60,812 bases of DNA from an uncultured Clostridia bacterium (GCA_934771475.1 CAKVMD010000006.1:1-60812); one strand, 5' to 3'. Counted from the stretch's first letter, positions 8,221 through 17,410 are shown. Numbers and translations: made by a program. Notes: generated by a model not told the origin, from the letters alone.

Positions 8221-10656
8221 TTATTTATTTGTGAAAGTTAAATTGCCATTTTCTTCATCGATAATGATTTCACCTTCGCTGGCAAGTGTTCCCATAAGAA
8301 TTTTTTCAGCAATTTGGTCTTCGACCTCTTGTTGGATGTACCTTTTTAGTGGTCTTGCGCCATACTCACTGTTAGAACCCTTTTCAACAATAAACGAAAA
8401 TGCCCTTTCTGTCATCTTAATTGAAAGATTTTTCTCTTTTAATCGTTTGTTGATGTTTTTGATAAGTATTTTTGCGATTTTTACAAGGTCATCTTGGCTT
8501 AATGGGTCAAAAATGCAAATCACATCAATACGGTTGATAAATTCAGGCTTAAACTTGCGCTTTAATGCATCCATGTATATGCGTTTTGCGTCAATAACTG
8601 CTTCTTTGTCATCGCCAAAGCCCAATTTTTTGTTTTGGTTATTGACTTCACTTGCACCGACATTGCTTGTCATAATAATGATTGCATTTTTAAAGGAAAC
8701 AACTCGACCTTGTCCGTCAGTAAGTCTTCCGTCATCCAAAATTTGGAGCAAGGCATTGAAAATATCAGGATGCGCTTTTTCAATTTCATCAAAAAGCACA
8801 ACGCTGTAAGGTTTTCGTCTAATTGCTTCGGTAAGTTGACCACCCTCTTCATAGCCTACATATCCAGGAGGAGAACCGATAAGTTTTGACACGCTGTGAG
8901 ATTCCATATACTCACTCATATCAATTCTTATAATGTTGTTTTCATCGTCAAACATAGCCTCAGCAATGGCTTTACTAAGTTCAGTTTTACCAACACCAGT
9001 TTGTCCCATAAACAGGAAAGAGCCTATTGGGCGTTTCCCGTCTTGAAGTCCAACTCTCGACCTTCTTATGGCTTTTGCAACCGCTTCAACAGCCTCATTC
9101 TGCCCAATTACACGCTTATGCAAAATCTCTTCAAGGTGAATAAGTTTGTCTTTTTCGCTTTCGGTGATTTTTGTAACAGGTATCCCCGTCCACTTTGAAA
9201 CCACCGCTGCAATTTCGTTTGCACCGATAGAGTTTGTTGGCTCTTTTTTGCCAACAAGTTTTTCACTTCTCTTTTTTAGGTCGTTTTCAAGATTGATAAT
9301 TTCGCTTTGAAGTTTGGCTGCCTTTTCATAATTTCTTTGCAAACTTGCCTCATCTCGGCTTGCTGAAAGAGATTTGATTTTGTCCTCTATGGTTCTAATT
9401 TCTTGTGGTTTTACGGTGAAATTAACCTTTGCCTTACTACTTGCTTCATCAATAAGGTCAATCGCTTTATCAGGGAGTGAACGGTCAGAAATATATCTAT
9501 CCGACAGCACTGCCGCTGCTTCGATTGCCTCATCAGTGATTGTGATTTTATGGAAAGCCTCATAACTATCGCGAAGCCCCTTCAATATCTGAATTGTTTG
9601 CTCAACAGTTGGTGGGTTGACCATAATTGGTTGAAATCTTCTTTCAAGCGCTTTATCTTTTTCAATGAATTTTCGATATTCCTCTGTGGTTGTTGCACCA
9701 ATCGTTTGCATTTCACCACGCGCAAGGTATGGCTTTAACATATCGGCAGGAGAAGTTTCCCCTTTTTCGCTTCCCGCTTGCGCCAAAGTGTGAATTTCAT
9801 CTATAAAAACAATAATATTTTTACTTTGGATGATTGTTTCAATGGCATCTTTGAGTTTTTCTTCCATTGCGCCACGATATTTAGTTCCAGCCATCAATCC
9901 GCCAATTTCAAGCGAGTAAATAACCTTGTCTTTCAAAATTTCTGGCACATCTCCGCTTACTATCGCCTGTGCAAGCCCTTCTACAACCGCGGTTTTACCT
10001 ACTCCCGCCTCACCGATAAGCACTGGGTTGTTTTTGGTCTTTCGGCAAAGAATTTCAACAAGTCTTTCGATTTCCTCCTCTCTGCCTATAACTGGGTCAA
10101 GACGATGCTGTTTGGCTTTTAAAGTAATATCCGTTCCCATGTCCAAAAGTTTTTCTGGAAGAGTGCTTCCGCTTTGGCTGTTATCTTTTGGCTCCTCGGT
10201 TTTTGAATCGGTTTTTAACGCATTTTCAAGTTTGGCTGATAGTGCGTCTATGTCAACGCCAAATTGTCCAACCAAAATTCTGTAAGCCACGCTTGAAGTG
10301 TTTGATAGTAGTGCAAGCAAAAGGTGCTCTGTGCCAAGAAATGAATGTCCTTTTTGAAGGGCTATTTGCTGGGCAACCCTAAACAAATCTTTGGTTCGTG
10401 GAGTGAGTTCAACTTCATTTGAAAGTGTGAAAATGTCCTCATCCGCAACATTGTCCTCAAAGAACTGAAAGAGCCTTGGCTCTGTTACGCCTACCTCGGC
10501 TAGATATTGGCTTGCGAGGCAATCTTTAACAGACGCTATGCCATACAAAATATGCTCACTACCTATGAGGTTTGAGCCAAATCTCAACGCAAACTTACTT
10601 GCATTTTTGATAACTTTTTGAATGTTATCCGAATAAGATGATGATTGATAGTTCAT
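8221..10656 (-). CDS. clpC: AAA+ ATPase ClpC (Clp protease unfoldase)
   Basis: ClpC unfolds substrates, including those arginine-phosphorylated by McsB, and feeds them to ClpP. The 811-residue protein has the full architecture. A double Clp N-domain spans residues 1-145. AAA-1 carries Walker A GEAGVGKTA and a Walker B followed by DEIHTL. A UVR-like coiled-coil middle domain lies near 410-460. AAA-2 carries GQTGVGKTE and FDEIEKAHPD. A C-terminal D2-small domain completes it. clpP is not in the window. It follows mcsB by 5 bp, so the order mcsA-mcsB-clpC is conserved, but ctsR is missing from the head of the cluster. Confidence 0.96.
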   Translation of the reverse strand: MNYQSSSYSDNIQKVIKNASKFALRFGSNLIGSEHILYGIASVKDCLASQYLAEVGVTEPRLFQFFEDNVADEDIFTLSNEVELTPRTKDLFRVAQQIALQKGHSFLGTEHLLLALLSNTSSVAYRILVGQFGVDIDALSAKLENALKTDSKTEEPKDNSQSGSTLPEKLLDMGTDITLKAKQHRLDPVIGREEEIERLVEILCRKTKNNPVLIGEAGVGKTAVVEGLAQAIVSGDVPEILKDKVIYSLEIGGLMAGTKYRGAMEEKLKDAIETIIQSKNIIVFIDEIHTLAQAGSEKGETSPADMLKPYLARGEMQTIGATTTEEYRKFIEKDKALERRFQPIMVNPPTVEQTIQILKGLRDSYEAFHKITITDEAIEAAAVLSDRYISDRSLPDKAIDLIDEASSKAKVNFTVKPQEIRTIEDKIKSLSASRDEASLQRNYEKAAKLQSEIINLENDLKKRSEKLVGKKEPTNSIGANEIAAVVSKWTGIPVTKITESEKDKLIHLEEILHKRVIGQNEAVEAVAKAIRRSRVGLQDGKRPIGSFLFMGQTGVGKTELSKAIAEAMFDDENNIIRIDMSEYMESHSVSKLIGSPPGYVGYEEGGQLTEAIRRKPYSVVLFDEIEKAHPDIFNALLQILDDGRLTDGQGRVVSFKNAIIIMTSNVGASEVNNQNKKLGFGDDKEAVIDAKRIYMDALKRKFKPEFINRIDVICIFDPLSQDDLVKIAKILIKNINKRLKEKNLSIKMTERAFSFIVEKGSNSEYGARPLKRYIQQEVEDQIAEKILMGTLASEGEIIIDEENGNLTFTNK

Positions 10657-10661
10657 AGTTT

Positions 10662-11669
10662 TTACCTCCTTACGGTAAATTCTTTTACCTTTTTAGATAT
10701 ATACTCTGCCCTTAAAATGTTTTCCTTTTTTTTGTTAGATAATTCAAAAAATTCTTTTAAATTTGCTTCTCCGCCTTCGTAGAAAAGTTTTTGGAACTTG
10801 TCCTCGTTGGTTATATCAAGGAAACCTAGCACCTGCCCAAACTTGACAAGGGAAAGAAGTTCAATCATTTCGCCACTTGAAAGGCTGTAACAATTTGTCA
10901 AAACTCCGTATGCGCGCAGGCACATATCCTTATACTTTTCCTCGTCATTTTCAAGCAAAATTCCACGAAGTTCTTTCTCATCACAACAAAGGCTGTAAAT
11001 GAAGTCGCTAACCTCGTCTATAATTTCATTTTCATCTTTACCAAGAGAGCCTTGGTTTGAAATTTGATAGTACTGCCCTATCCCGCGACTTCCCTCACCA
11101 TAAATTCCGCGAATGGTAAGCCCGTTTTCTTTTGCACGGGCGTACACTTCATCCATTTTGCCAAGGTGATAATGTGCTGGCAAAAATAACATCACTGACG
11201 CCCTCATGCCACTGCCTAAATTTGATGGGCTTGCTGTGATGAATCCATATTTTTTTGAAAACGCGATAGGCAAACTTGATAAAATGGCCTTATCTATTTC
11301 CAAAATTCGTCTATAAGGTTTGTAAAGATTAAAACCTTTTTCCATGCACTGCTCGCGAATGTGGTCCTCTTCATTTATCATAACCACCACTTTTTCATCC
11401 TCGCTGATAGCAACGCCAGAAATGTCCTTATTTTCAATTAGTTCCTTGCTTATAAGGTGCTGTTCAAAGAGAGCATTACATTCGTTCAGTGATAAATCTT
11501 TAAGCCTAAGAAAACTATAAGTTCCGTTTTCTTCTAGGGTTTTCATAACCGAGCCAATTATATAATTGGCGTCAGTGTCGCTTTGGAGTTTTGTGTAAAA
11601 TTTTAGTCCGTCTACATTTCTAGCAAGCCTTATGCGTGAAGAAATGGCAATATTATCAAATACTTCCAT
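10662..11669 (-). CDS. mcsB: Protein arginine kinase McsB
   Basis: McsB phosphorylates arginines on misfolded proteins and repressors, marking them for ClpCP. The ~335-residue protein belongs to the phosphagen-kinase superfamily. It shows ISSRIRLARN at the N-terminus, the loop SNLGSGMRASVMLFLPAH and the nucleotide-site stretch IYGEGSRGIGQYYQISNQ. The ATG at 11669 is preferred over a GTG at 11675, because GGAGG sits 5-6 nt before the ATG and overlaps the GTG. Its start lies 14 bp inside the end of the mcsA-like gene, and clpC follows 5 bp downstream. Confidence 0.95.
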   Translation of the reverse strand: MEVFDNIAISSRIRLARNVDGLKFYTKLQSDTDANYIIGSVMKTLEENGTYSFLRLKDLSLNECNALFEQHLISKELIENKDISGVAISEDEKVVVMINEEDHIREQCMEKGFNLYKPYRRILEIDKAILSSLPIAFSKKYGFITASPSNLGSGMRASVMLFLPAHYHLGKMDEVYARAKENGLTIRGIYGEGSRGIGQYYQISNQGSLGKDENEIIDEVSDFIYSLCCDEKELRGILLENDEEKYKDMCLRAYGVLTNCYSLSSGEMIELLSLVKFGQVLGFLDITNEDKFQKLFYEGGEANLKEFFELSNKKKENILRAEYISKKVKEFTVRR

Positions 11670-11829
11670 TTTCACCTCCTACGCCTCTGCCTTTGTGAGT
11701 TTTCTCACCATAAAGTTTTGAGAGCGCCTCTTTTAAGCCCTCAATTTCTTCATAGCACCTTTGACAACCAACAAACCCCGTCTGCAAGATTTCGCTGTAA
11801 CTACTTTGGCAATATGGACATCTGTTCAT
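11656..11829 (-). CDS. Miniature McsA-like zinc-finger protein
   Basis: This 57-residue reading frame starts at the ATG at 11829 behind AGGAG and ends inside mcsB. It has two CxxC pairs, CPYC (residues 4-7) and CQRC (22-25). A short helical stretch IEGLKEALSKLYG follows, then a basic, glycine-rich tail. McsA, which activates McsB, is normally about 170-180 residues with four CxxC motifs and a UVR domain. This protein would correspond to the first zinc finger only. Position directly before mcsB is the main reason for the link. Whether it still activates McsB cannot be told from sequence. Confidence 0.75.
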   Translation of the reverse strand: MNRCPYCQSSYSEILQTGFVGCQRCYEEIEGLKEALSKLYGEKTHKGRGVGGENGSI

Positions 11830-11852
11830 GTAACTCCTGTTTGGGTGGAAAC

Positions 11853-11898
11853 GCGAGGTCTAGCGCGAAACGCTGGGAATTTGAGCGCTAGACCTCGC
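11853..11898. repeat. 14-bp perfect inverted repeat between tex and mcsA
   Basis: GCGAGGTCTAGCGC (11853-11866) is exactly inverted at 11885-11898 around an 18-base loop. It lacks a T-run on the minus strand and is GC-rich compared with its surroundings. It may be a regulatory hairpin in the tex-to-mcsA transcript, a factor-dependent terminator, or a protein-binding palindrome. Confidence 0.7.
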
Positions 11899-11937
11899 CC
11901 CCCTATTTTTATTAAACCTCTATTCTATCCGCTTTTT

Positions 11938-14088
11938 CTATTCTTTATTGATATTTTTCATTGTAAGAGAAATTCTCTTCTTTGCTTTATCGACCGCCAT
12001 GATTTTAACTTCAACCTGTTGTCCTACTTTAAGCACTTCACTTGGGTGCTTAATGAAAGCGTCTGAAATTTGACTAATGTGCACAAGACCATCTTGGTGA
12101 ACACCGATATCAACAAAGGCACCAAAGTCGACAACATTTCTCACCGTTCCTGTAAACACCATTCCCTCTTGCAAATCTTCAAGCGTGATAACATCACTGC
12201 GAAGAGTTGGCTTTGGCATACTTTCACGAATATCTCTGCCCGGGCGAAGAAGTTCGCTTGTGATATCATTAAGAGTTGGAACACCAATTTCACACTCTTT
12301 TGCAACCTTTTCTTCCCCTTTAAGTTTGATAAGGTTTGGAAGATTTGCGATATTTCCGTTTTTCACATCTTGCTCGTTCATATCAAAAAGTTTCAAAAGT
12401 TTTCTGGTCGCATCATAACTTTCTGGGTGAACTGCGGTGTTATCAAGTATTTCTTCACCACCGACAACACGCAAGAAACCTGCGCACTGCTCGTATGCTT
12501 TTGGTCCAAGTTTAGGGACAGACAAAAGTTCCTCACGATTTTTTATTCCCTTAACTTTCGCTCTATAAGATACAATATTCTTTGCAATAGACATATTAAG
12601 TCCTGAAACATAACTTAAAAGCGATGGGCTTGCAGTGTTAAGGTCAACCCCGACACTGTTTACGCAATCTTCAACAACCCCCGTCAAAACCTCTGTAAGT
12701 CTGTTTTGAGGCATATCATGCTGATATTGTCCCACACCAATACTCTTAACATCAATTTTAATAAGTTCAGCAAGTGGGTCTTGAAGTCTTCTTGCGATTG
12801 ACACCGCGCTTCTTAAAGATACATCATAGTCAGGGAACTCTTCTGCGCCAAGTTTAGAAGCCGAGTAAACGGAAGCGCCCGCCTCACTTACAACCGCATA
12901 ACTTACTGGACGAGAGACATGTTTAATAAGTTCGGCAACAAAAATTTCGGCCTCTTTTGATGCTGTGCCATTTCCGATTGAAATAATGTCAACTCCATAT
13001 TTATCAATAAGTTTTTTAAGTTTTTCGATAGACTCCTCTGTTTTAGATTGAGGTGGAGTTGGATAAATCACAGTTGTGTCGAGTACATTTCCGTTTTTAT
13101 CAATAACTGCAATTTTGCACCCTGTTCGATACGCTGGGTCAAGCCCTAAAATGATATTATTTTTTAAAGGTGCTTCCATAAGAAGAGGCTTTAAATTAAC
13201 CTCAAACATTTTTATTGCTTGCTCGTCTGCCCTATCAGTCAGGTCATTTCTGCATTCTCTTTCAAGTGATGGGAATAGCAATCTGTCATAGGCATCTTCA
13301 ATCGTTTCTTCCATAAGTTTGTCAGTGTCTGGATTGTTCTTTTTGAAATGCTTGTTTATAAGCCCAAGTGTAAGTTCTGGTGCAATCTCAATGTCAACTT
13401 TTAGGCATTTTTCTTTTTCGCCACGATTAATTGCCAAAATTCTATGGCTTGGAAGTTTGCTAACTTCTTGTTTAAAAGAAGCGTAAGTTTCATAAGTTGC
13501 GCTATTTTCGTTTTCAATCAAACTGCAAGTCAAGAATGCCTTTTTCTCTATGAGTGAGCGAAGTTCTTTTCTAAGTTCTGCATTATCAGAAATTCTCTCT
13601 GCGACAATATCTTTTGCCCCTGCGATAGCCTCATCAACGCTTTTAACTTCCTCTGTTATGTACTTTTCAGCCTCGGCGCTTATAGAATACGCCTTCGATT
13701 GCATTTCAAGTATATCAGCAAGAGGTTCAAGCCCTTTGGCGATAGCAACAGACGCCCTTGTTTTTCTTTTTGGCTTGTATGGACGATAAATATCCTCAAC
13801 TTCTGTCATGGTTCTGGCGTTTTCAAGCGCAGTTTTGATTTCATCAGTCCATTTCCCCTGTTCAGTGATTGCTCTTTCAACTTTTTCCTTTTCCTCGGTT
13901 AAGTTGCGAAGATATTTTAGTCTATCAGCAAACGCACGCAAAGTTTGGTCATCACAAGTCCCGTGCATTTCTTTTCTATAACGCGCAATAAAAGGGATTG
14001 TGCATCCTTCATCAAGCAAAGATATAATATTTTTGCTGTATTCCTCTTTAAGTCCAAATTCTTGTGCAAGTGTAAGTGTAATATCCAT
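11938..14088 (-). CDS. tex: Tex-family RNA-binding transcription accessory protein
   Basis: This 716-residue Tex protein binds nucleic acid and is implicated in transcription and RNA surveillance. The domain order matches the family. The N-terminal helical segment contains TIPFIARYRKE. A YqgF/RNase H-like fold starts at LGLDPAYRTGCKIAVID. Helix-hairpin-helix segments follow (NIVSYRAKVKGIKNREEL), and a C-terminal S1 domain (about 640-712) ends in KKRISLTMK. An AAAGGAG site precedes the ATG. It abuts the preceding gene with no spacer. Confidence 0.95.
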   Translation of the reverse strand: MDITLTLAQEFGLKEEYSKNIISLLDEGCTIPFIARYRKEMHGTCDDQTLRAFADRLKYLRNLTEEKEKVERAITEQGKWTDEIKTALENARTMTEVEDIYRPYKPKRKTRASVAIAKGLEPLADILEMQSKAYSISAEAEKYITEEVKSVDEAIAGAKDIVAERISDNAELRKELRSLIEKKAFLTCSLIENENSATYETYASFKQEVSKLPSHRILAINRGEKEKCLKVDIEIAPELTLGLINKHFKKNNPDTDKLMEETIEDAYDRLLFPSLERECRNDLTDRADEQAIKMFEVNLKPLLMEAPLKNNIILGLDPAYRTGCKIAVIDKNGNVLDTTVIYPTPPQSKTEESIEKLKKLIDKYGVDIISIGNGTASKEAEIFVAELIKHVSRPVSYAVVSEAGASVYSASKLGAEEFPDYDVSLRSAVSIARRLQDPLAELIKIDVKSIGVGQYQHDMPQNRLTEVLTGVVEDCVNSVGVDLNTASPSLLSYVSGLNMSIAKNIVSYRAKVKGIKNREELLSVPKLGPKAYEQCAGFLRVVGGEEILDNTAVHPESYDATRKLLKLFDMNEQDVKNGNIANLPNLIKLKGEEKVAKECEIGVPTLNDITSELLRPGRDIRESMPKPTLRSDVITLEDLQEGMVFTGTVRNVVDFGAFVDIGVHQDGLVHISQISDAFIKHPSEVLKVGQQVEVKIMAVDKAKKRISLTMKNINKE

Positions 14089-15024
14089 TTATTTTTTCTC
14101 CTTTAATCTTTTTGCAATTTGTTTTACTTTGTTTTCTATGCTCTCGTCAAGTTTCCCAAGACAAACTTTTTCTTCAAGAATAGTTTCTTGTCTCGCGTCT
14201 GGGTCAAAGTCAAGTTCAATTTGACCGCTCTGACACGCAAGCGCCTTTAATATGTCATAAAAAGAAACTTTCCCACCTTCGCTCAAAAGATTTGCAGTGT
14301 TTTGACACGAAAGCCTGCCTTCGCCAAGCATATCTATATTGTAGCATTTTCCGCTTCCAAATCCAAACGGAAAATCATTATAAACAAGATTATAATTATT
14401 TATAAACCCCTTTCCCTCTTCTGCGTCAGAGCGCGGAGTAAGCACTCCGACAACATCATAATTTTTAAGCAAGGCTAGGTCGTCTTTATCGACATGATTT
14501 AAGCCCTTAGCAAAGCACTTCCTATCCAGAAATCCAAATTCTTCCGCAAGTTCAGTTGGCGACTTTTTGAAGCGATTTACAACTTTCCCGACCTCGGAAA
14601 GGTTATCTCCCAAATTTAACATAACAGTCAAATCCTCATCCCCTACAAAATCGGCAAGTTCAGTTAAAAATGCATCCGAAAGGTCAGAAAAACTTTCAAT
14701 TTCAATAATAAGATTATCCCCAACCAGTGCTTTCATCGGAAGTCGGCAAATTTCAAGAGCGGGCAAAATCACTTTGCCTTTTACCTTGTATTTTTCGAAC
14801 AAATCATCTATTTGAACATAACGAGGAAGTTTTAAGTACACTTCCCTCACCCCTGCGACCGCATTTTTCATAATGGCATATTCACAAAGGGTTTTGATTT
14901 CATTTTCAGTAAGCAATTTCTCATCATCTTGGGACAACTCATAATATTTGCCAAGTGCGCATGGCAAAGCTTCACAATAGTAGTTTTTAAAAGGTGTCAG
15001 CGTAACGAAGTATCTTTGTTGCAT
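14089..15024 (-). CDS. Degenerate amidohydrolase-like protein, probably without a metal site
   Basis: This 311-residue protein resembles the C-terminal two-thirds of TIM-barrel amidohydrolases of the guanine/cytosine deaminase type. The stretch KSPTELAEEFGFLDRK aligns with the family segment before its metal histidine, and GVLTPRSD aligns with the family CPRSN motif. The residues that should bind metal are changed. The first His of the AHCVH motif is Gly here, and the GTD motif reads GSG. I see no HxH near the N-terminus. It may therefore be a non-catalytic relative. The start has AAAGGAG, and a TATAAT lies upstream. Confidence 0.55.
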   Translation of the reverse strand: MQQRYFVTLTPFKNYYCEALPCALGKYYELSQDDEKLLTENEIKTLCEYAIMKNAVAGVREVYLKLPRYVQIDDLFEKYKVKGKVILPALEICRLPMKALVGDNLIIEIESFSDLSDAFLTELADFVGDEDLTVMLNLGDNLSEVGKVVNRFKKSPTELAEEFGFLDRKCFAKGLNHVDKDDLALLKNYDVVGVLTPRSDAEEGKGFINNYNLVYNDFPFGFGSGKCYNIDMLGEGRLSCQNTANLLSEGGKVSFYDILKALACQSGQIELDFDPDARQETILEEKVCLGKLDESIENKVKQIAKRLKEKK

Positions 15025-15043
15025 ATTTCTCCTTTGATAGGTT

Positions 15044-15052
15044 AATTATACA
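15044..15052. promoter_or_regulatory. Overlapping divergent -10 region between the amidohydrolase-like gene and dinB
   Basis: The segment reads TATAAT on the minus strand (15049-15044) and TATACA on the plus strand (15047-15052). The dinB start codon is only 4 nt beyond the latter, and dinB has no ribosome binding site. The -35 boxes are poor matches on both strands. Confidence 0.45.
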
Positions 15053-15056
15053 ATAA

Positions 15057-16265
15057 ATGGAACCTTTAACGCAAACAAAAGAGAGGGTAATTTTGCATAG
15101 TGATGTGAATAATTTTTTTGCATCAGTCGAATGCGCCACCCGTCCAGAACTTTTAGGTAAACCTGTTGCAGTTACCGGCAACCCTAAGAAGCGAAATGGT
15201 ATAATTTTGGCAAAAAATGAAATAGCAAAAAAGCAAGGTGTCAAAACTGGGCAAGTGATTATAGAAGCCAAGGCTTTATGCCCAGATTTAGTATGCCTGC
15301 CACCTCACTATGACCTTTACGAGGAGATAAGTTTGGCGTTGCAAGAATTATATCTTTCATACACAAATTTTGTTGAGCCACTGGGACTAGATGAGTGCTG
15401 GCTTGACATAACAGGCTGTGAAAAATATCTTCATAAATCACCCGTCATGGTCGCAGACGAAATAAGGGGTTTGGTCAAAGAAAATTTTGGCTTTACAGTA
15501 AGCGTTGGAGTGAGTTTTTCAAAACTCTTTGCCAAACTTGGGAGCGATTTGCGAAAGCCCGATTTTACCACTGAGATAAGGCGCGATAATTATAAAAGTA
15601 TAACATATAATTTGCCTTTAAATTCGATTGTAGGTATAGGCAGACGCCTTGAAAAAAAGTTTTCGAGTATTGGCGTCAAAACCATAGGCGACTTTGTCAA
15701 ACTTGAAGACTCTTTTTTAAATCACCTGATGGGAATTAATGGTCTTAACCTCAAAGAAGATTTACTTGGTCAAAGGGACGTGCCTGTGCAAGATTATTTT
15801 TCGCTACCTCCTCCAAAAAGCATAGGAAATGGCACAACAACTATCACCGACATAACCAAAGAAAAAGACCTGCAAAATGTGATATATTTCCTTGCCCAAA
15901 AGGTGTCTTCAAGGCTTATTAGGCACAACCTTGTTGCGGGCGGAGTTAGCCTTACAATTAAAGATAACAACTTAAAAAAGTCGCATAAAAGCATCAAAAT
16001 TGAGCCCACAAATTCTGTAAAAGCGCTTGCCGAGCATGGTGTCAAAATTGCACGAGAAATTTATTCTTTCACTCGCCCTATTCGAGCAGTACGACTTAAA
16101 ACTTTTTCGCTTTCTTCGTCAAATTTTCATCAAATCAGCATGTTTGAGCGCCAGAAGAATGACTATTCCGAAACAATAGATGAAATCAATCAAAAATATG
16201 GAAAAATTCATCTCGCAAGCGACTTTAAACCTTACATTAACACTAAAACACATCCCCAAGAGTGA
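15057..16265 (+). CDS. dinB: Y-family DNA polymerase IV-type (DinB)
   Basis: This translesion polymerase has 402 residues. The palm motif HSDVNNFFASVE, with the first catalytic Asp, and the second acidic motif LDECWLDITG, with the Asp-Glu pair, are intact. A helix-hairpin-helix (PLNSIVGIGRRLEKK) and a little-finger domain follow. No beta-clamp motif is obvious at the C-terminus, which ends in a short lysine/histidine tail. Translation appears to start at the ATG at 15057 with no ribosome binding site, next to an overlapping -10 element. No LexA box was recognised nearby. The gene is divergent from the amidohydrolase-like gene. Confidence 0.9.
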   Translation: MEPLTQTKERVILHSDVNNFFASVECATRPELLGKPVAVTGNPKKRNGIILAKNEIAKKQGVKTGQVIIEAKALCPDLVCLPPHYDLYEEISLALQELYLSYTNFVEPLGLDECWLDITGCEKYLHKSPVMVADEIRGLVKENFGFTVSVGVSFSKLFAKLGSDLRKPDFTTEIRRDNYKSITYNLPLNSIVGIGRRLEKKFSSIGVKTIGDFVKLEDSFLNHLMGINGLNLKEDLLGQRDVPVQDYFSLPPPKSIGNGTTTITDITKEKDLQNVIYFLAQKVSSRLIRHNLVAGGVSLTIKDNNLKKSHKSIKIEPTNSVKALAEHGVKIAREIYSFTRPIRAVRLKTFSLSSSNFHQISMFERQKNDYSETIDEINQKYGKIHLASDFKPYINTKTHPQE

Positions 16266-16377
16266 TAAAAAGGAGTTTTAAAACATAAATTAGTTATAAG
16301 AAATGAATGCAAATGGGCAAATTCGGCATTTTTCGACATTATTTTACCTATAAAAGTCAAAAGTCGAACAAAATGCT

Positions 16378-16405
16378 TTGATAAAAAATCAAAAACATAT
16401 ATAAT
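16378..16405 (+). promoter_or_regulatory. Promoter upstream of degV
   Basis: TTGATA (16378-16383) and TATAAT (16400-16405) are 16 bp apart. The implied transcript would begin near 16412, leaving about 150 nt of leader before degV. Confidence 0.65.
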
Positions 16406-16416
16406 GTAATCTATAA

Positions 16417-16537
16417 GTTATTCAATTTTCACTGCACGAGAAATGCAAGGGAAATTTTAAATTTTTCTTAACGCCTTGCAAGAATTACCGACAACACTGA
16501 ATAACAAAACAATCGTAACACTTTGCCCATGTGGCAA
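16417..16537 (+). promoter_or_regulatory. Structured 5' leader of degV, unassigned
   Basis: GTTATTCA (16417-16424) pairs with TGAATAAC (16498-16505). It encloses a 7-bp stem TGCAAGG/CCTTGCA (16444-16450, 16474-16480) with an inner GAAA/TTTC pair. A separate hairpin TTGCC/GGCAA (16523-16527, 16533-16537) lies 28 nt before the start codon. It looks like a nested leader fold with a small element near the ribosome binding site. I could not match it to a known riboswitch class. Confidence 0.45.
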
Positions 16538-16564
16538 CTATGCTTTTGCATTAGGAGCAGAAAA

Positions 16565-17392
16565 ATGAAGTTTCAAATATTGGTCGACAGTGCGAGCGAC
16601 CTTAAAGACAAATATATAAACGACCCAGAAATAGGTTTTAAAGTTGTGCCACTCACAATTTTGGCTGGCGAAAAAGAATTTGTGGACGATGAGAATCTCA
16701 ATGTTGATGAGATGCTCGCAAGTATGCATGCTTGTAAAAAGACAACAACTGCTTGTCCCGCCCCACAGACATATCTTGATGAACTCCCAAACGCTGAGTA
16801 CACTTTTATCGTTACAATAACCTCAAAACTTTCAGGTTCGTATAACGCGGCTTGCGTTGCACGAGATTCTTATGACAAGCCTGAAAATGTTTTTGTAATT
16901 GATTCAAAAGCAACAAGCGGGGTTGAGATTCTTATTGTTGAAAAACTTGTGGCGCTTATAAAACAAGGTTTATCTTATGAAGAAATTTGCAAAGAAATAA
17001 GCGAATTTCGCGATGAAAAAGAATTGTTTTTTATTTTGCAACGCTTTGACAACCTTGTAGCAAATGGACGCATGAGCAAAATTGCTGGACTAATTGCAAG
17101 CGCACTTGTTCTTCGCCCTATTTGCATCGCAGACCAAGGACAAATAAAGATTGCAAAGAAAGTTATTGGCACTAAAAACGCTTTCACCAAGATGATTCAA
17201 ATGATTGGCGAAAAAATAAAAAATGTAAACGAAAAAGTCCTTATTATCACTCACTGCAAGGCAGAAAGTGAAGCACTTAAAATCAAAGAAGAAGTTGAAA
17301 AGAAATATGATTTTAAGGAAGTTCGAGTTCAACCGATGGGTGGATTATGTTCTTACTACGCTCTTGAAAAAGGAATAATTGTTTGCGGTTAA
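16565..17392 (+). CDS. DegV family fatty-acid-binding protein (FakB-like)
   Basis: DegV proteins bind a fatty acid and present it to the kinase FakA for phosphorylation. The 275-residue protein begins MKFQILVDSASDL and has ITSKLSGSYNAA, the conserved Ser-Gly-Ser region that contacts the carboxylate. GRMSKIAGLIAS follows near residue 180. The ATG at 16565 has AGGAG upstream. An ATG at 16523 in the same frame lacks one and would run through the leader hairpin. fakA is not in this window. A terminator follows directly. Confidence 0.9.
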   Translation: MKFQILVDSASDLKDKYINDPEIGFKVVPLTILAGEKEFVDDENLNVDEMLASMHACKKTTTACPAPQTYLDELPNAEYTFIVTITSKLSGSYNAACVARDSYDKPENVFVIDSKATSGVEILIVEKLVALIKQGLSYEEICKEISEFRDEKELFFILQRFDNLVANGRMSKIAGLIASALVLRPICIADQGQIKIAKKVIGTKNAFTKMIQMIGEKIKNVNEKVLIITHCKAESEALKIKEEVEKKYDFKEVRVQPMGGLCSYYALEKGIIVCG

Positions 17393-17410
17393 ACTAGGCA
17401 AAAACCTGAC

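Noticed and set aside
11830..11937. CtsR operator upstream of mcsA
   Set aside because: No GGTCAAA direct repeats are present.
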